Source: Terriglobia bacterium (GTDB taxonomy: Bacteria > Acidobacteriota > Terriglobia > Terriglobales > Acidobacteriaceae). Taken from it: DNA of 64,000 nt. A program made the translations under genes and the position numbers. The notes beneath the pieces were generated by a model, which worked only from the letters and a program-made list of their open reading frames with translations, made no database searches and was not told the DNA's origin. Location: contig JAIQGK010000012.1 of the NCBI GenBank assembly GCA_020072645.1, positions 434,001 through 498,000 on the forward strand, written 5' to 3'. Of this stretch, positions 35,246-43,799 are shown piece after piece (position 1 is the stretch's first letter; each line of letters starts with the position of its first letter).

Positions 35246-35785
35246 TTAAGGAATTACCCCAGATTCGGCCCGTCCCGCGATATAAGGCAGATTTCGGCCC
35301 AAATGGCGCTCTCCCAGCCCATAGCCTACGACAAAATTTTCATTCATGAGAAAACCAAAGTAATCGGGCTGCAGGGACACACGGCGGGCCGACTGCTTGT
35401 CCAGAAGGACAGCCAGTTTCACGCTGGCAGCACCCCGTCCCACCAGGTTCCGAATCAGGAATTCACTCGTCAGGCCGGACTGCACCAGCGCTTCCACCAG
35501 CAAAACATGCTGCCCTTTCACGTCGAGCTCAGGACTGAAAAAGATCTCGGTGGTGGTGGAGTTGGCTTCCTTTGACTCGGCTTTTACAAACTGGCAAACC
35601 ACGTCCAGATTGAGCTCCCGAACCAAGTCAGCCATAAAGACAAATCCGTTTTCCATCACGCCGACAACATGCAGGGTTTTGCCCTGAAAATCAGCGGAAA
35701 TCCGGCGGGCCATCTCCTGCACGCGTTTCTTGATCTGGTCAGCAGTCAACAGAATTCTGGGATATTCAGACTGAACGCTGTTCAC
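35246..35785 (-). CDS. hpt: Hypoxanthine phosphoribosyltransferase homologue with altered active site
   Basis: A 179-residue type I PRTase, the expected Hpt length, starting at GTG 35785 that overlaps the tilS stop (GTGA). The family normally makes IMP or GMP from base and PRPP. The fold marks remain: ILLTADQIKKRVQEMA, GVMENGFVFMADL, LLDKQSARRV, FVVGYGLG...RNLPYI. But the PRPP loop reads VEALVQSGLT where V-E-D-I-V-D-(S/T)-G is expected, so the second acidic residue and the catalytic Asp are Ala and Gln; the late G-Y-G-L-D is G-Y-G-L-G. Three key acidic residues are lost, so catalysis is doubtful. A regulatory partner for TilS or FtsH is possible. Confidence 0.8.
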   Translation of the reverse strand: MNSVQSEYPRILLTADQIKKRVQEMARRISADFQGKTLHVVGVMENGFVFMADLVRELNLDVVCQFVKAESKEANSTTTEIFFSPELDVKGQHVLLVEALVQSGLTSEFLIRNLVGRGAASVKLAVLLDKQSARRVSLQPDYFGFLMNENFVVGYGLGERHLGRNLPYIAGRAESGVIP

Positions 35786-37248
35786 TCGCCTGCCTCGGTA
35801 GTCATGGTTATCTCCTCGATCAGGACCGCGTCCCCTGAGCTGCTGGCAAAGTCCTTGGAAGCGGGAAAAGACCGCATCCAGACGATTTGTCCCGCGCTTT
35901 CTATCACAGGCCAAGTTTTGCGCTCGTCGGGAGAAATCTCATGCCCCAGTCGACCGGGCTGCAGCAACTCTTTTACTTTCTTGGGGGATTGGGTGTGGAC
36001 CGGAAAGAACTTATCTCCAGCACGCCAATTTCTTACTTTTAGTTCGGAACCAAGCAGGCTTGCTTCTAAGAGCGTTACCCCATTATAACTTGAAGCCTTT
36101 TGTTTTCCATCACTTATTAACCGCGCTCGGATGGTAATTCCCAGCTCCGGTACGGCAACTTCGCCCGGAATTGGCAGGGAGTAGGAGTAGTTTCCTAGCG
36201 TTTTTTGCATATTGCGGCTGAATTGGACCTCTCGGCTGCTGCGATTTGCCACTAAACCATCAGGTAACGCCACCTTTGTACCCGGTTTTCCATGATCCGC
36301 CAGTGCCGTAAGTTGTTGAATATGCTTAAATTCGAGTGAAATACCTAACCGCTGAAGAGTTCTCTGGATGACGTGCCGCTGGATGGCCAAAGGCAGATTT
36401 CGCAAGGCCGAAAGATCCAGAGCCAGGACACCCTGGGCATCGCCGCTTGAGCTGCGTCCGCTGCGGCTGGGCTTTCCTTCATGAATCAGCCTCGGCAACA
36501 ATGCGGAGAGTTCGTCGTTCCAATAGTCATTTTCAGCCTGCGCCACGTCTACGAGATCGGCCAGAGTCTGCCGGATTGCCGGATTGAAGTCGCGTTCAAG
36601 CAGAGGAAGCAGGGTATGCCGGACGCGATTGCGGGTGTGGCCAAGATCCAGATTGGATGAGTCTTCGCGCCAGGGTTGGCTCATAGCTTTCAGATAGGCC
36701 TCGACTTCACTCCGGCTAGTGGTTAAAAGAGGCCGGACGAGGTGCTTTGCTTTGTGTGCAGGAGCAATGCCAGCCAGTCCGCGTGCGCCAGTACCGCGCA
36801 GGATGCGCATCAGCACGGTTTCAGCCTGGTCATCGAGCGTGTGGGCCGTGGCGATCTTGTCGGTTTTCCCTTGCCTGATCAGCTCGGCGAACCACTTATG
36901 GCGCAATTCGCGGGCAGCCGTCTCAATGCTGATTTTTTGCGCGACAGCGTGTGCCGGCACATTGCCCGAACTGTAGTGAAATTCCAGCTGCAGACTGGCT
37001 GCCAGTTCTTCGACGGATTGCTTGTCGCCATCGGCATCGGCACCGCGAATCCCGTGATGGAAGTGGGCAACCAAGAGAACGACGCCAAGTTCTTCCCGCA
37101 AGTCCGAGAGGATGCGGAGTAGAGCTACGGAATCGGCGCCACCGGAACACGCGACTGCCACGCGCTCACCCGGCCGGAGCAGTTGCTGTTTGCGGATATA
37201 CTTGAGGACTTTTTCCAGCATTGAGTTCTTGGAAACACTTCGTACCAT
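35782..37248 (-). CDS. tilS: tRNA(Ile)-lysidine synthase
   Basis: A 488-residue enzyme that puts lysine on C34 of tRNA-Ile(CAU), essential for AUA decoding. The PP-loop VACSGGADSVALLRIL is at about 30-45, HFHHGIRG and the TAHTLDDQAETVLMRILRGTGARGLAGI motif follow, then the substrate-binding C-terminal TilS_C domain (RNWRAGDKFFP, then SPKKVKELLQ). The length is normal for the long-type TilS. Translation is coupled to hpt by a 4-base overlap. Divergent from the gene at 37269, with only 20 bases between start codons, so their promoters must overlap coding sequence. Confidence 0.96.
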   Translation of the reverse strand: MVRSVSKNSMLEKVLKYIRKQQLLRPGERVAVACSGGADSVALLRILSDLREELGVVLLVAHFHHGIRGADADGDKQSVEELAASLQLEFHYSSGNVPAHAVAQKISIETAARELRHKWFAELIRQGKTDKIATAHTLDDQAETVLMRILRGTGARGLAGIAPAHKAKHLVRPLLTTSRSEVEAYLKAMSQPWREDSSNLDLGHTRNRVRHTLLPLLERDFNPAIRQTLADLVDVAQAENDYWNDELSALLPRLIHEGKPSRSGRSSSGDAQGVLALDLSALRNLPLAIQRHVIQRTLQRLGISLEFKHIQQLTALADHGKPGTKVALPDGLVANRSSREVQFSRNMQKTLGNYSYSLPIPGEVAVPELGITIRARLISDGKQKASSYNGVTLLEASLLGSELKVRNWRAGDKFFPVHTQSPKKVKELLQPGRLGHEISPDERKTWPVIESAGQIVWMRSFPASKDFASSSGDAVLIEEITMTTEAGE

Positions 37249-37268
37249 TGTGAAATAATTGCCAGCCT

Positions 37269-37697
37269 ATGTACAGGAAACCGAGCACGCTGAAGGGCCG
37301 GGCCATTTTCAGTTTTGGCTTGGGCTTCGGGATATTTCTTCTTGGCGTCACTCTGAGGACGCTGCTGGACCGCTGGGGCGTGAGCGGCGTGACAGCGGCA
37401 GTCGATGACCTGCTGATCGGCGTTCTTGCTGGAGTCCTGGTATTCGCCTATGAGCGTCACCAGCACAAGCTCATTCTTGAAAAGATGCGCGTAGTCTCTG
37501 AGATGAACCACCACGTCCGCAATGCGCTGCAGCCGATCATGTATTCGCCATATTTAAAAGAACAGGCAGAACAAGTCAAAGTCATTCAGGAAGGAACTCG
37601 TCGGATTGAATGGGCGCTGCGAGAAGTGCTTTCAGGAGAAGACGCGGTCCCGCCAAGCTCCAAATTGCCAAACTCGGCATCGAAGTCCACAGCCTAA
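37269..37697 (+). CDS. Membrane protein with orphan HisKA-like helix
   Basis: A 142-residue protein. Two membrane helices (about 14-33 and 44-62) are followed by a cytoplasmic helix with VVSEMNHHVRNALQPIMYS, which looks like the dimerisation and phospho-acceptor part of a histidine kinase (H-x-x-x-N), but there is no ATPase domain. It might be a phosphotransfer partner or a relic; similar short proteins occur in acidobacteria. It is divergent from tilS and lies 47 bases before ispD on the same strand. Confidence 0.6.
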   Translation: MYRKPSTLKGRAIFSFGLGFGIFLLGVTLRTLLDRWGVSGVTAAVDDLLIGVLAGVLVFAYERHQHKLILEKMRVVSEMNHHVRNALQPIMYSPYLKEQAEQVKVIQEGTRRIEWALREVLSGEDAVPPSSKLPNSASKSTA

Positions 37698-37744
37698 GCA
37701 GCGGCAGCCGTTAACAGACAAAGTTGCTATACTTTCCTCCCCGT

Positions 37745-38467
37745 ATGAAGGTCACCGTCATTATCCCCGCGGCCGGTCTTGGCACCCGCATGGCGCCGGC
37801 CGGCAAAAAAGGCGCGCCCTCAAAACAATTTTTTGAAATCAGTGGAACGCCCATCGTGATCCACACGCTGCGTGTCTTTGCGCGCAATCAGCAGATCAGC
37901 CAGATTGTAGTGGCGCTGCGCAAGAATGAGATGGAGCGCTTTACCCGTCAACTGGAAAAAGAGAAACTGGCAGAAAAAGTGAAAGTCGTGGAAGGAGGCG
38001 AACACCGCCAGGAATCCGTGGCCAACGCGCTGGCACAGCTCAAAGCTGCTCCTGACGATATTGTGCTGGTGCATGATGCCGTGCGGCCGTTCGTCGATGA
38101 TGAAATTATTGCCAACGTGATTCATGAAGTGGAGAAGCACGGCGCCGCCATCGCCGGATTGCCGGCAGTCGATACCATCAAGCAGGTGGAGCGCGCGGCA
38201 GAAGGCGCAATTATTACTTCGACTATTCCGCGTGAACGAATCGTTCAAGCGCAGACACCGCAGGGCTTCCGCTATGAACTGATCAAGCGCGCCTTTGACA
38301 GCGCCGCCGCCGATGGCTTTACCGGCACCGACGAAGCGTCATTGGTGGAGCGTCTGGGAGACAGCGTCTGGGTGGTGATGGGCTCGGCGAGAAACATCAA
38401 GATCACTACGCCGGGGGACATGGATTTGGCGGAGTATTTTATTGGACTGAGCGCTCGGGAGCGCTAG
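37745..38467 (+). CDS. ispD: 2-C-methyl-D-erythritol 4-phosphate cytidylyltransferase
   Basis: A 240-residue IspD, third step of the MEP isoprenoid pathway: makes CDP-ME from MEP and CTP. It begins MKVTVIIPAAGLGTRM, the G-x-G-x-R-M-rich nucleotide-binding loop; EGGEHRQESV and VLVHDAVRPFV are the family's central motifs, and IVQAQTPQGFRY with GTDEASLVE close the active site. ATG 37745 fits the family start. ispF lies 480 bases downstream on the same strand, with a GxxExxY cassette inserted between them. Confidence 0.95.
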   Translation: MKVTVIIPAAGLGTRMAPAGKKGAPSKQFFEISGTPIVIHTLRVFARNQQISQIVVALRKNEMERFTRQLEKEKLAEKVKVVEGGEHRQESVANALAQLKAAPDDIVLVHDAVRPFVDDEIIANVIHEVEKHGAAIAGLPAVDTIKQVERAAEGAIITSTIPRERIVQAQTPQGFRYELIKRAFDSAAADGFTGTDEASLVERLGDSVWVVMGSARNIKITTPGDMDLAEYFIGLSARER

Positions 38468-38480
38468 CAAAACCTTTTTA

Positions 38481-38510
38481 CCGCGGATCAACGCGGATGA
38501 ACGCGGATCA
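38481..38510 (+). repeat. Left inverted repeat of GxxExxY cassette
   Basis: CCGCGGATCAACGCGGATGA followed by ACGCGGATCA, ending one base before the GxxExxY ATG. Inverted relative to 38911-38937. Confidence 0.8.
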
Positions 38511-38951
38511 ATGGAAAAACAAAACTCGAAACTGCTACATTCCGAAATCACCGAAAAGATTCTCGGCATTTATTACGATGTATATAACGAGATTGGCCAC
38601 GGCTTTCTGGAATCCGTTTACAACAACTGTATGTTCTTCGCTCTTACCAAAGCCGGAATTTTGGTTCGACGAGAAGTTCCAGTGCCTGTCTATTTTCGCG
38701 GTCAAGATGTAGGTCAATTCAAGGCTGACTTGGTGGTTGATAACGCCGTCCTCGTCGAACTTAAAGCCGTCCAGAATCTAGATCGGGCCCATGAAGCCCA
38801 AGTCATGAATTATCTTCGGGCAACGCAACTGGAGATTGGCCTGTTACTAAATTTTGGGTCACCAAAGCCCCAGTTCAAGAGAATCGTTTTTGAGAATTCC
38901 AATAAAAAAATCCGCGTGTATCCGCGTGGATCCGCGGTAGGTAATTCATGA
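38511..38951 (+). CDS. GxxExxY family protein
   Basis: A 146-residue protein of the GxxExxY family (PF13366): GHGFLESVYNNC carries the name motif, then PVPVYFRGQDVGQFKADLVVDNAVLVELKAV, a PD-(D/E)xK-like nuclease core with D, E-L-K. Such proteins are predicted nucleases of unknown role, often surrounded by repeats. Here the inverted repeats at 38481 and 38911 begin right at the start codon and supply the last residues (RVYPRGSAV). It splits the ispD-ispF pair, so it seems to be a mobile cassette. It overlaps the ispF start by 4 bases (ATGA). Confidence 0.85.
   Translation: MEKQNSKLLHSEITEKILGIYYDVYNEIGHGFLESVYNNCMFFALTKAGILVRREVPVPVYFRGQDVGQFKADLVVDNAVLVELKAVQNLDRAHEAQVMNYLRATQLEIGLLLNFGSPKPQFKRIVFENSNKKIRVYPRGSAVGNS
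38911..38937 (-). repeat. Right inverted repeat of GxxExxY cassette
   Basis: TCCGCGTGTATCCGCGTGGA then TCCGCGG, inverted match to 38481-38507 with few changes. It encodes the protein's C-terminus. Confidence 0.8.
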
Positions 38952-39487
38952 GAATCGGTTACGGATGGGACTCCCACGAATTTCAAGCCGGCGTCCCTTT
39001 AAAGATTGGCGGTGTGGAGCTTCCCCACGATAAAGGCCTCGCCGGACACTCGGACGGCGACGTCCTTCTTCATGCCATTACTGACGCGCTCCTGGGAGCG
39101 GTGGCGGCGGGCGATATCGGCAGCTACTTTCCACCGACCGATCCCAAGTGGAAAGGGGCAAACTCGGTCATCTTTCTGGAAGAAGCGCTGAAGCAGGTGC
39201 GCCTTGCCGGATACAAAGTGAGCAATATCGACTCCACGTTGATTCTGGCCGAACCCAAGATCGTCCCCCACGCAAAGAAAATCCAGGCGCGCGTGGCTGA
39301 GTTGCTGGGCGTAAAGCCAGACCAGGTCGGGATCAAAGCAAAGACTCCCGAAGGCATGGGCACAGACAATGCGGCGATCGCTCACGTGGCGGTTTTACTG
39401 GAACGGGCCGCCAGGGTTCGACCAGCTACTAAGAAAGGATCTCGCAAAACGAAGAGCAAACCCTTGAAACGCAGAGGAAGGGAGTAA
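38948..39487 (+). CDS. ispF: 2-C-methyl-D-erythritol 2,4-cyclodiphosphate synthase
   Basis: A 179-residue IspF, fifth step of the MEP pathway, cyclising CDP-ME-2-phosphate. The metal site is D-S-H in GYGWDSHEF (8-10) with a second His in LAGHSDGDVLLHAITDALLGA; the substrate loops GDIGSYFPPTDPKWKGA and KTPEGMGTDNAAIAHVAVLLE are complete. The C-terminal ~25 residues form a lysine/arginine-rich tail (KKGSRKTKSKPLKRRGRE) beyond the usual end. It follows the GxxExxY cassette with a 4-base overlap. Confidence 0.95.
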   Translation: MRIGYGWDSHEFQAGVPLKIGGVELPHDKGLAGHSDGDVLLHAITDALLGAVAAGDIGSYFPPTDPKWKGANSVIFLEEALKQVRLAGYKVSNIDSTLILAEPKIVPHAKKIQARVAELLGVKPDQVGIKAKTPEGMGTDNAAIAHVAVLLERAARVRPATKKGSRKTKSKPLKRRGRE

Positions 39488-39663
39488 GCGAAGGAAAGAA
39501 AGTAGGAGACGAAGATAATCGGCTGCGTCTTCAAACTTGTTCCCCTTCCTTTCCTCTGTTCCTCTGTGTTTCAGGGTTTCAGCCCTTGTTTCTTGCGCAT
39601 GCGTGCTGCTAACCTAAGCTGCCTCGTCGAGTCAAATCATTTCATTTCCGGTTGGTGTCTCCT

Positions 39664-42600
39664 ATGAAAAATTCCCTCACCCGTCTGTTCCTGATCGTTG
39701 CTCTTTTCTGTTGTGCTCTCAGCGCGCACGCTTCTGGGCCGTTGCTCATGCAGAAGCCCACGCTTTCCAAAACGAACATCGCGTTTTCTTATGCGGGCGA
39801 CTTGTGGCTGGTGGCGCGTGACGGCGGCGAAGCGCGGCTGCTGACCAGCGGCGACGGCACCAAGAGTGATCCGGTGTTTTCACCGGACGGCAGCATGATC
39901 GCCTTTTCCGGCGACTATGACGGCAATGTAGACGTTTACGTAATGCCGAGTGAAGGCGGAGTTCCGCGCCGACTTACGCACCATCCCGCAGTCGATGAAG
40001 TTGTGGGTTGGTCGCCCGACGGTAAATCTATCCTGTTCCGTTCAACGCGCAACAGTTATTCACGCTTCAACCGGCTGTTCACCGTCTCGCTCGAAGGCGG
40101 TTTGCCGCATGAATTGCCGCTGCCCACTGCGGAATTCGGCGCGTTCTCTACAGACGGCAAGCACATTGCGTACGTTCCGGTAGACAACAACCGCAGGCTC
40201 TCAGCGATTGGATGGAAGCGCTATCGCGGCGGCAAGGCATCGCGCGTGTGGATCGCAAACCTGTCTGATCTCAACGTAGACCAGGTGCCGCGCGAAACTT
40301 CCAATGACGGCAATCCCATGTGGGTTGGCGGGAGGGTTTATTTTCTGTCTGATCGCAATGGCCCGTTCACGCTTTTCTCCTACGATCCCAAAGACAAGAA
40401 AGTGGAGCAGGCGCTTGCCAGCAATGGCGCTGACATCAAATCGGCCTCAGCAGGACCGGGTGCGATTGTCTATGAGCAGTTTGGTTCTTTGAACCTCTTT
40501 GATCCCGCGACGGGCAAGTCCAAAGCGGTTGCGGTGACGGTACCTGCCGACCTCCCCAATGTCCGGCCGCATTTCAAGAAAGCTGAAAGTGAGATTGCTT
40601 CGGCCACGCTATCTCCCAGCGGGGCGCGAGCGGTGTTTCAAGCTCACGGTGAAGTGCTGACCGTACCGGCGGAAAAAGGCGACATCCGCAATCTGACGAA
40701 CACGCCGGGCGTTATGGAGCGCGATCCTTCATGGTCGCCAGATGGCAAGTGGGTAGCGTATTTCTCTGATGAGTCCGGGGAATATCAGCTATTCCTGAAA
40801 AATCCTGATGGCATGGGAGAAGCGCGAAAGATTTCTCTGGGAACACCGGCTTCCTTCTATTACGACCCGCTATGGTCGCCGGACAGCAAGAAAATTGCTT
40901 TCAGTGACAAGCGGCTCAACCTCTGGTATATCGATCTGGCCAAGGGAACGCCGGTAAAGGTTGACACGGATACCTACGACGCGCCGCAGCGCACGCTTGA
41001 TCCTGTGTGGTCGCCTGACAGCCGTTGGATTTCCTATTCAAAAACTCTCACGAGCCATATGCACGCCATCTTTGCTTATTCGCTGGAACAAGCGAAGAGT
41101 TTTCAGCTCACGGACGGCCTGAGCGATGCGCGATTCCCAGCCTTCGACCAGAAAGGACAATATCTTTATTTCACGGCCAGCACAGACGTGGGCCCGACAA
41201 CCGGCTGGCTCGATCTTTCCAGCACCAATCGCCCGATTACGCGCAGCCCGTATCTGATGGTGCTGCGCAAAGACCAGCCTTCACCGCTGGCGCCGGAAAG
41301 CGATGAAGAAAAATCCGCTGCGGATGACGCTAAGCAAGATACCGATAAGTCATCCAAGGCCGAAGACAAGGCAGAGCAGGAACCAGGCAGTGCCGAGGAG
41401 AAAGCCAAGGCGCAGGACGCGCGCGCAGCCAAGTCAGTAAAGAATGAAGGCGTGGTGGTGCGGATTGATACGGAAAACATTGGCCAGCGTATTGTGGCCA
41501 TGCCGATTCCGCCTCGCGACTACAGCAAGCTCGTCGCAGGAAAAGCCGGGACAATCTTCTTGATTGAAGATTCGCCTCGTCGCGGACCGGACCAGATGAA
41601 CACGCTTTGGCGTTTTGATCTCACGTCACGCAAGCCGGAAAAGCTGATGGAAGGCGCAAATGATTTTGCCGTCTCGTTTGACGGCAAGAAGATGCTTTAC
41701 AGCAAAGGCCGTCGCGAGAACAGGAAATGGTTTATCAGTTCAGCCACGGCCCCAGCCCGCGGTGAAGGTGGTCCGGCAGCAGGCAAGCCGGAGATGCCGC
41801 TGGCTTTGACCAAGATGGAAGTGCGCGTCGATCCCCGTGCGGAATGGAAGCAGGAGTACAACGAAGTCTGGCGGATAGAGCGCGACTTCTTTTACGATCC
41901 CAACCTGCACGGTCTGGACCTGGCCGCCACCAAGAAACAATATGAGCCCTATCTGGAGAACTTGGGGAGCCGCTATGACTTCAGCTATCTGCTGGCGGAA
42001 ATGCTGGGAGAAATCACAGTGGGCCACATGTACATCCGCACGCCTCCGGAGCCGCCGGCGGAGCAGGGTAAGGTAGGTCTGCTGGGAGCGGAATACACGG
42101 TGGAAAATGGCCGTTATCGGTTCCAAAAGATCTATCAGGGTGAAAACTGGAACCCGCAACTGCGCGCGCCCCTGACACAGCCGGGAGTCAACGTCCAGGA
42201 AGGCGAATACCTGCTGGCCGTGAATGGCCGCGAACTGCGCGGGACAGATGAAATCTTTGAGCTCTTTGAGGGCACAGCAGATAAATCGACTGTACTGAAA
42301 GTTGGCCCTGCGGCGGACGGCAAAGGCGCGCACAATGTGACAGTGGTGCCGATTGAGAGTGAAGCGGCACTGCGCAACCGCGCATGGATTGAAGGCAATC
42401 TGCAGAGGGTGGAAAAGCTCAGCGGCGGGAAACTGGCTTATGTCTATCTACCTGATACAGGATTTGGCGGCTACACGTCATTCAATCGCTACTTTTTTGC
42501 CCAGGTGGGACGTGAAGGCGCTGTGATTGACGAACGCTTCAATGGCGGCGGTTCAGCGGCAGATTATGTGATCGATTACCTGCGGCGACCGCTCCAGAAT

Positions 42601-43086
42601 TACTGGATGACGCGTGAAGGCCATGATTTCACCACGCCTGTAGGGGCAATATTTGGGCCGAAAGCCATGATCACCAACATGTATGCCGGTTCCGGAGGCG
42701 ATGCGCTGCCATGGTATTTCCGCGATGCCAAGCTGGGCCCGCTCGTCGGCACCCGTACATGGGGCGGACTGGTGGGAATTTATGACTATCCTGAGCTCAT
42801 GGACGGCGGAGGAGTCACCGCGCCGCGTGTGGCCTTTTACAATCGCACGGGAGACTGGGACGTGGAGAACCACGGCGTTGCGCCCGATTATGAAGTCGAA
42901 ATCATGCCCAGGGACTGGGCCAGCGGGCATGATCCGCAGCTGGAAAAAGCGGTGGCGCTGGTAATGGATGCGCTCAAGAAGAACCCGCTGCCCGTGGCCA
43001 AGCATCCTGCGTTCCCCAATTATCATAATCAGTCGCCGCAAAGCGTCCCGGCGGCGGGACATTCAACAGGCGGAAGGAAAAAATAG
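39664..43086 (+). CDS. Exported tricorn-like S41 protease
   Basis: A ~1140-residue peptidase of the tricorn family. It has a signal peptide (MKNSLTRLFLIVALFCCALSAHA), then two beta-propellers built of WD40-like/TolB units (for example DPVFSPDGSMIAFSGDYDGN), an Asp/Lys/Ala-rich low-complexity stretch (about 545-595), the core domain C1, a PDZ-like domain (GVNVQEGEYLLAVNGREL) and the C2 catalytic domain with NMYAGSGGDALPW, whose Ser (about 1008) is the tricorn nucleophile, and GTRTWGGLVGI. It probably degrades peptides outside the cytoplasm, unlike the archaeal cytosolic enzyme. Ends in a clear terminator. Confidence 0.93.
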   Translation: MKNSLTRLFLIVALFCCALSAHASGPLLMQKPTLSKTNIAFSYAGDLWLVARDGGEARLLTSGDGTKSDPVFSPDGSMIAFSGDYDGNVDVYVMPSEGGVPRRLTHHPAVDEVVGWSPDGKSILFRSTRNSYSRFNRLFTVSLEGGLPHELPLPTAEFGAFSTDGKHIAYVPVDNNRRLSAIGWKRYRGGKASRVWIANLSDLNVDQVPRETSNDGNPMWVGGRVYFLSDRNGPFTLFSYDPKDKKVEQALASNGADIKSASAGPGAIVYEQFGSLNLFDPATGKSKAVAVTVPADLPNVRPHFKKAESEIASATLSPSGARAVFQAHGEVLTVPAEKGDIRNLTNTPGVMERDPSWSPDGKWVAYFSDESGEYQLFLKNPDGMGEARKISLGTPASFYYDPLWSPDSKKIAFSDKRLNLWYIDLAKGTPVKVDTDTYDAPQRTLDPVWSPDSRWISYSKTLTSHMHAIFAYSLEQAKSFQLTDGLSDARFPAFDQKGQYLYFTASTDVGPTTGWLDLSSTNRPITRSPYLMVLRKDQPSPLAPESDEEKSAADDAKQDTDKSSKAEDKAEQEPGSAEEKAKAQDARAAKSVKNEGVVVRIDTENIGQRIVAMPIPPRDYSKLVAGKAGTIFLIEDSPRRGPDQMNTLWRFDLTSRKPEKLMEGANDFAVSFDGKKMLYSKGRRENRKWFISSATAPARGEGGPAAGKPEMPLALTKMEVRVDPRAEWKQEYNEVWRIERDFFYDPNLHGLDLAATKKQYEPYLENLGSRYDFSYLLAEMLGEITVGHMYIRTPPEPPAEQGKVGLLGAEYTVENGRYRFQKIYQGENWNPQLRAPLTQPGVNVQEGEYLLAVNGRELRGTDEIFELFEGTADKSTVLKVGPAADGKGAHNVTVVPIESEAALRNRAWIEGNLQRVEKLSGGKLAYVYLPDTGFGGYTSFNRYFFAQVGREGAVIDERFNGGGSAADYVIDYLRRPLQNYWMTREGHDFTTPVGAIFGPKAMITNMYAGSGGDALPWYFRDAKLGPLVGTRTWGGLVGIYDYPELMDGGGVTAPRVAFYNRTGDWDVENHGVAPDYEVEIMPRDWASGHDPQLEKAVALVMDALKKNPLPVAKHPAFPNYHNQSPQSVPAAGHSTGGRKK

Positions 43087-43102
43087 CTGCAAACACAAGG
43101 GT

Positions 43103-43137
43103 CTGGGTCTTGCCGCAGAGGTAAGGCCCAGTTTTTT
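43103..43137 (+). terminator. Rho-independent terminator of tricorn-like gene
   Basis: CTGGGTCTTGCC-GCAGA-GGTAAGGCCCAG followed by TTTTTT, 17 bases after the stop. Confidence 0.9.
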
Positions 43138-43213
43138 ATGGCATGCGGCTGCTTGAAGCGAGCGCTTTAAGATTGGCCGCGTAACTTTTCCGACATTGGA
43201 GCGTACAAAGACT

Positions 43214-43420
43214 ATGGGAAACAGACCAGCAGCTTATTGGGTTCTTGTGCTAGTTGCGATCGCGATGGCCGTGGCTGGCTTTGTCATAAGATCGTCTCCT
43301 GATCCCCAGAGGCATGCCATGGCGCCATACCTCGGCTGGGGAGCGATTGCCTTGTTGCTGATTGCGCGCTTCTTTTTCAGAGGAAAACCGGACACTACTC
43401 CCCCAATGCCTAAGGATTAA
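43214..43420 (+). CDS. 68-aa two-helix membrane protein
   Basis: MGNRPAAYWVLVLVAIAMAV starts a first membrane helix; a second lies near residues 40-56 (GWGAIALLLIARFFF). The tail is short and polar. GGAG lies 17 bases upstream of ATG 43214. Not recognised. Convergent with another small membrane protein. Confidence 0.55.
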   Translation: MGNRPAAYWVLVLVAIAMAVAGFVIRSSPDPQRHAMAPYLGWGAIALLLIARFFFRGKPDTTPPMPKD

Positions 43421-43448
43421 AGAAAACTGGGGAGTGTAGAAGCGCGGC

Positions 43449-43679
43449 TTAGCTGATGGAGAACCAGATCCGTCCAGATTCAATCAACGCAATGAAGATG
43501 CCGATGATGAAATAGAGATTCTGGGCGGTGGCGTCACTGGGGGGCGCGGGCAGCTGCACGCCACGGCTGCGGAAGAAGCCGTCAAGTTGACGCTCCTGCT
43601 GCATGATCATGTTGGCCAGTGGACGGTGAAAGACAGCAATGGCCACGCCCAACAGCAGTCTGGTGATTTCTACGATCAT
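43449..43679 (-). CDS. Small membrane protein, unknown
   Basis: About 76 residues from ATG 43679 (the frame goes up to 43706). It has an N-terminal helix (ITRLLLGVAIAVFH), a polar middle with QQERQLDGFFRSRGVQLPAPP, and a C-terminal helix (LYFIIGIFIALIESG). Similar short proteins occur in acidobacteria; function is unknown. Confidence 0.55.
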   Translation of the reverse strand: MIVEITRLLLGVAIAVFHRPLANMIMQQERQLDGFFRSRGVQLPAPPSDATAQNLYFIIGIFIALIESGRIWFSIS

Positions 43680-43799
43680 ATGATTTGAGTCTAAGCATGC
43701 CACCACAGCGCGGCAATCAGTAGAAAAACCTAGTTAAAGGCGCAAAAGTGGTGCCGAACGGCCAATTACGCATGTTAGAATTGGGTCTAGCCCTTCCCC

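Noticed and set aside
43449-43706. Treating one of the convergent small membrane proteins (43214 or 43449) as antisense artefact
   Set aside because: The two do not overlap, and each has membrane-helix patterns on its own strand, so both are kept at moderate confidence.
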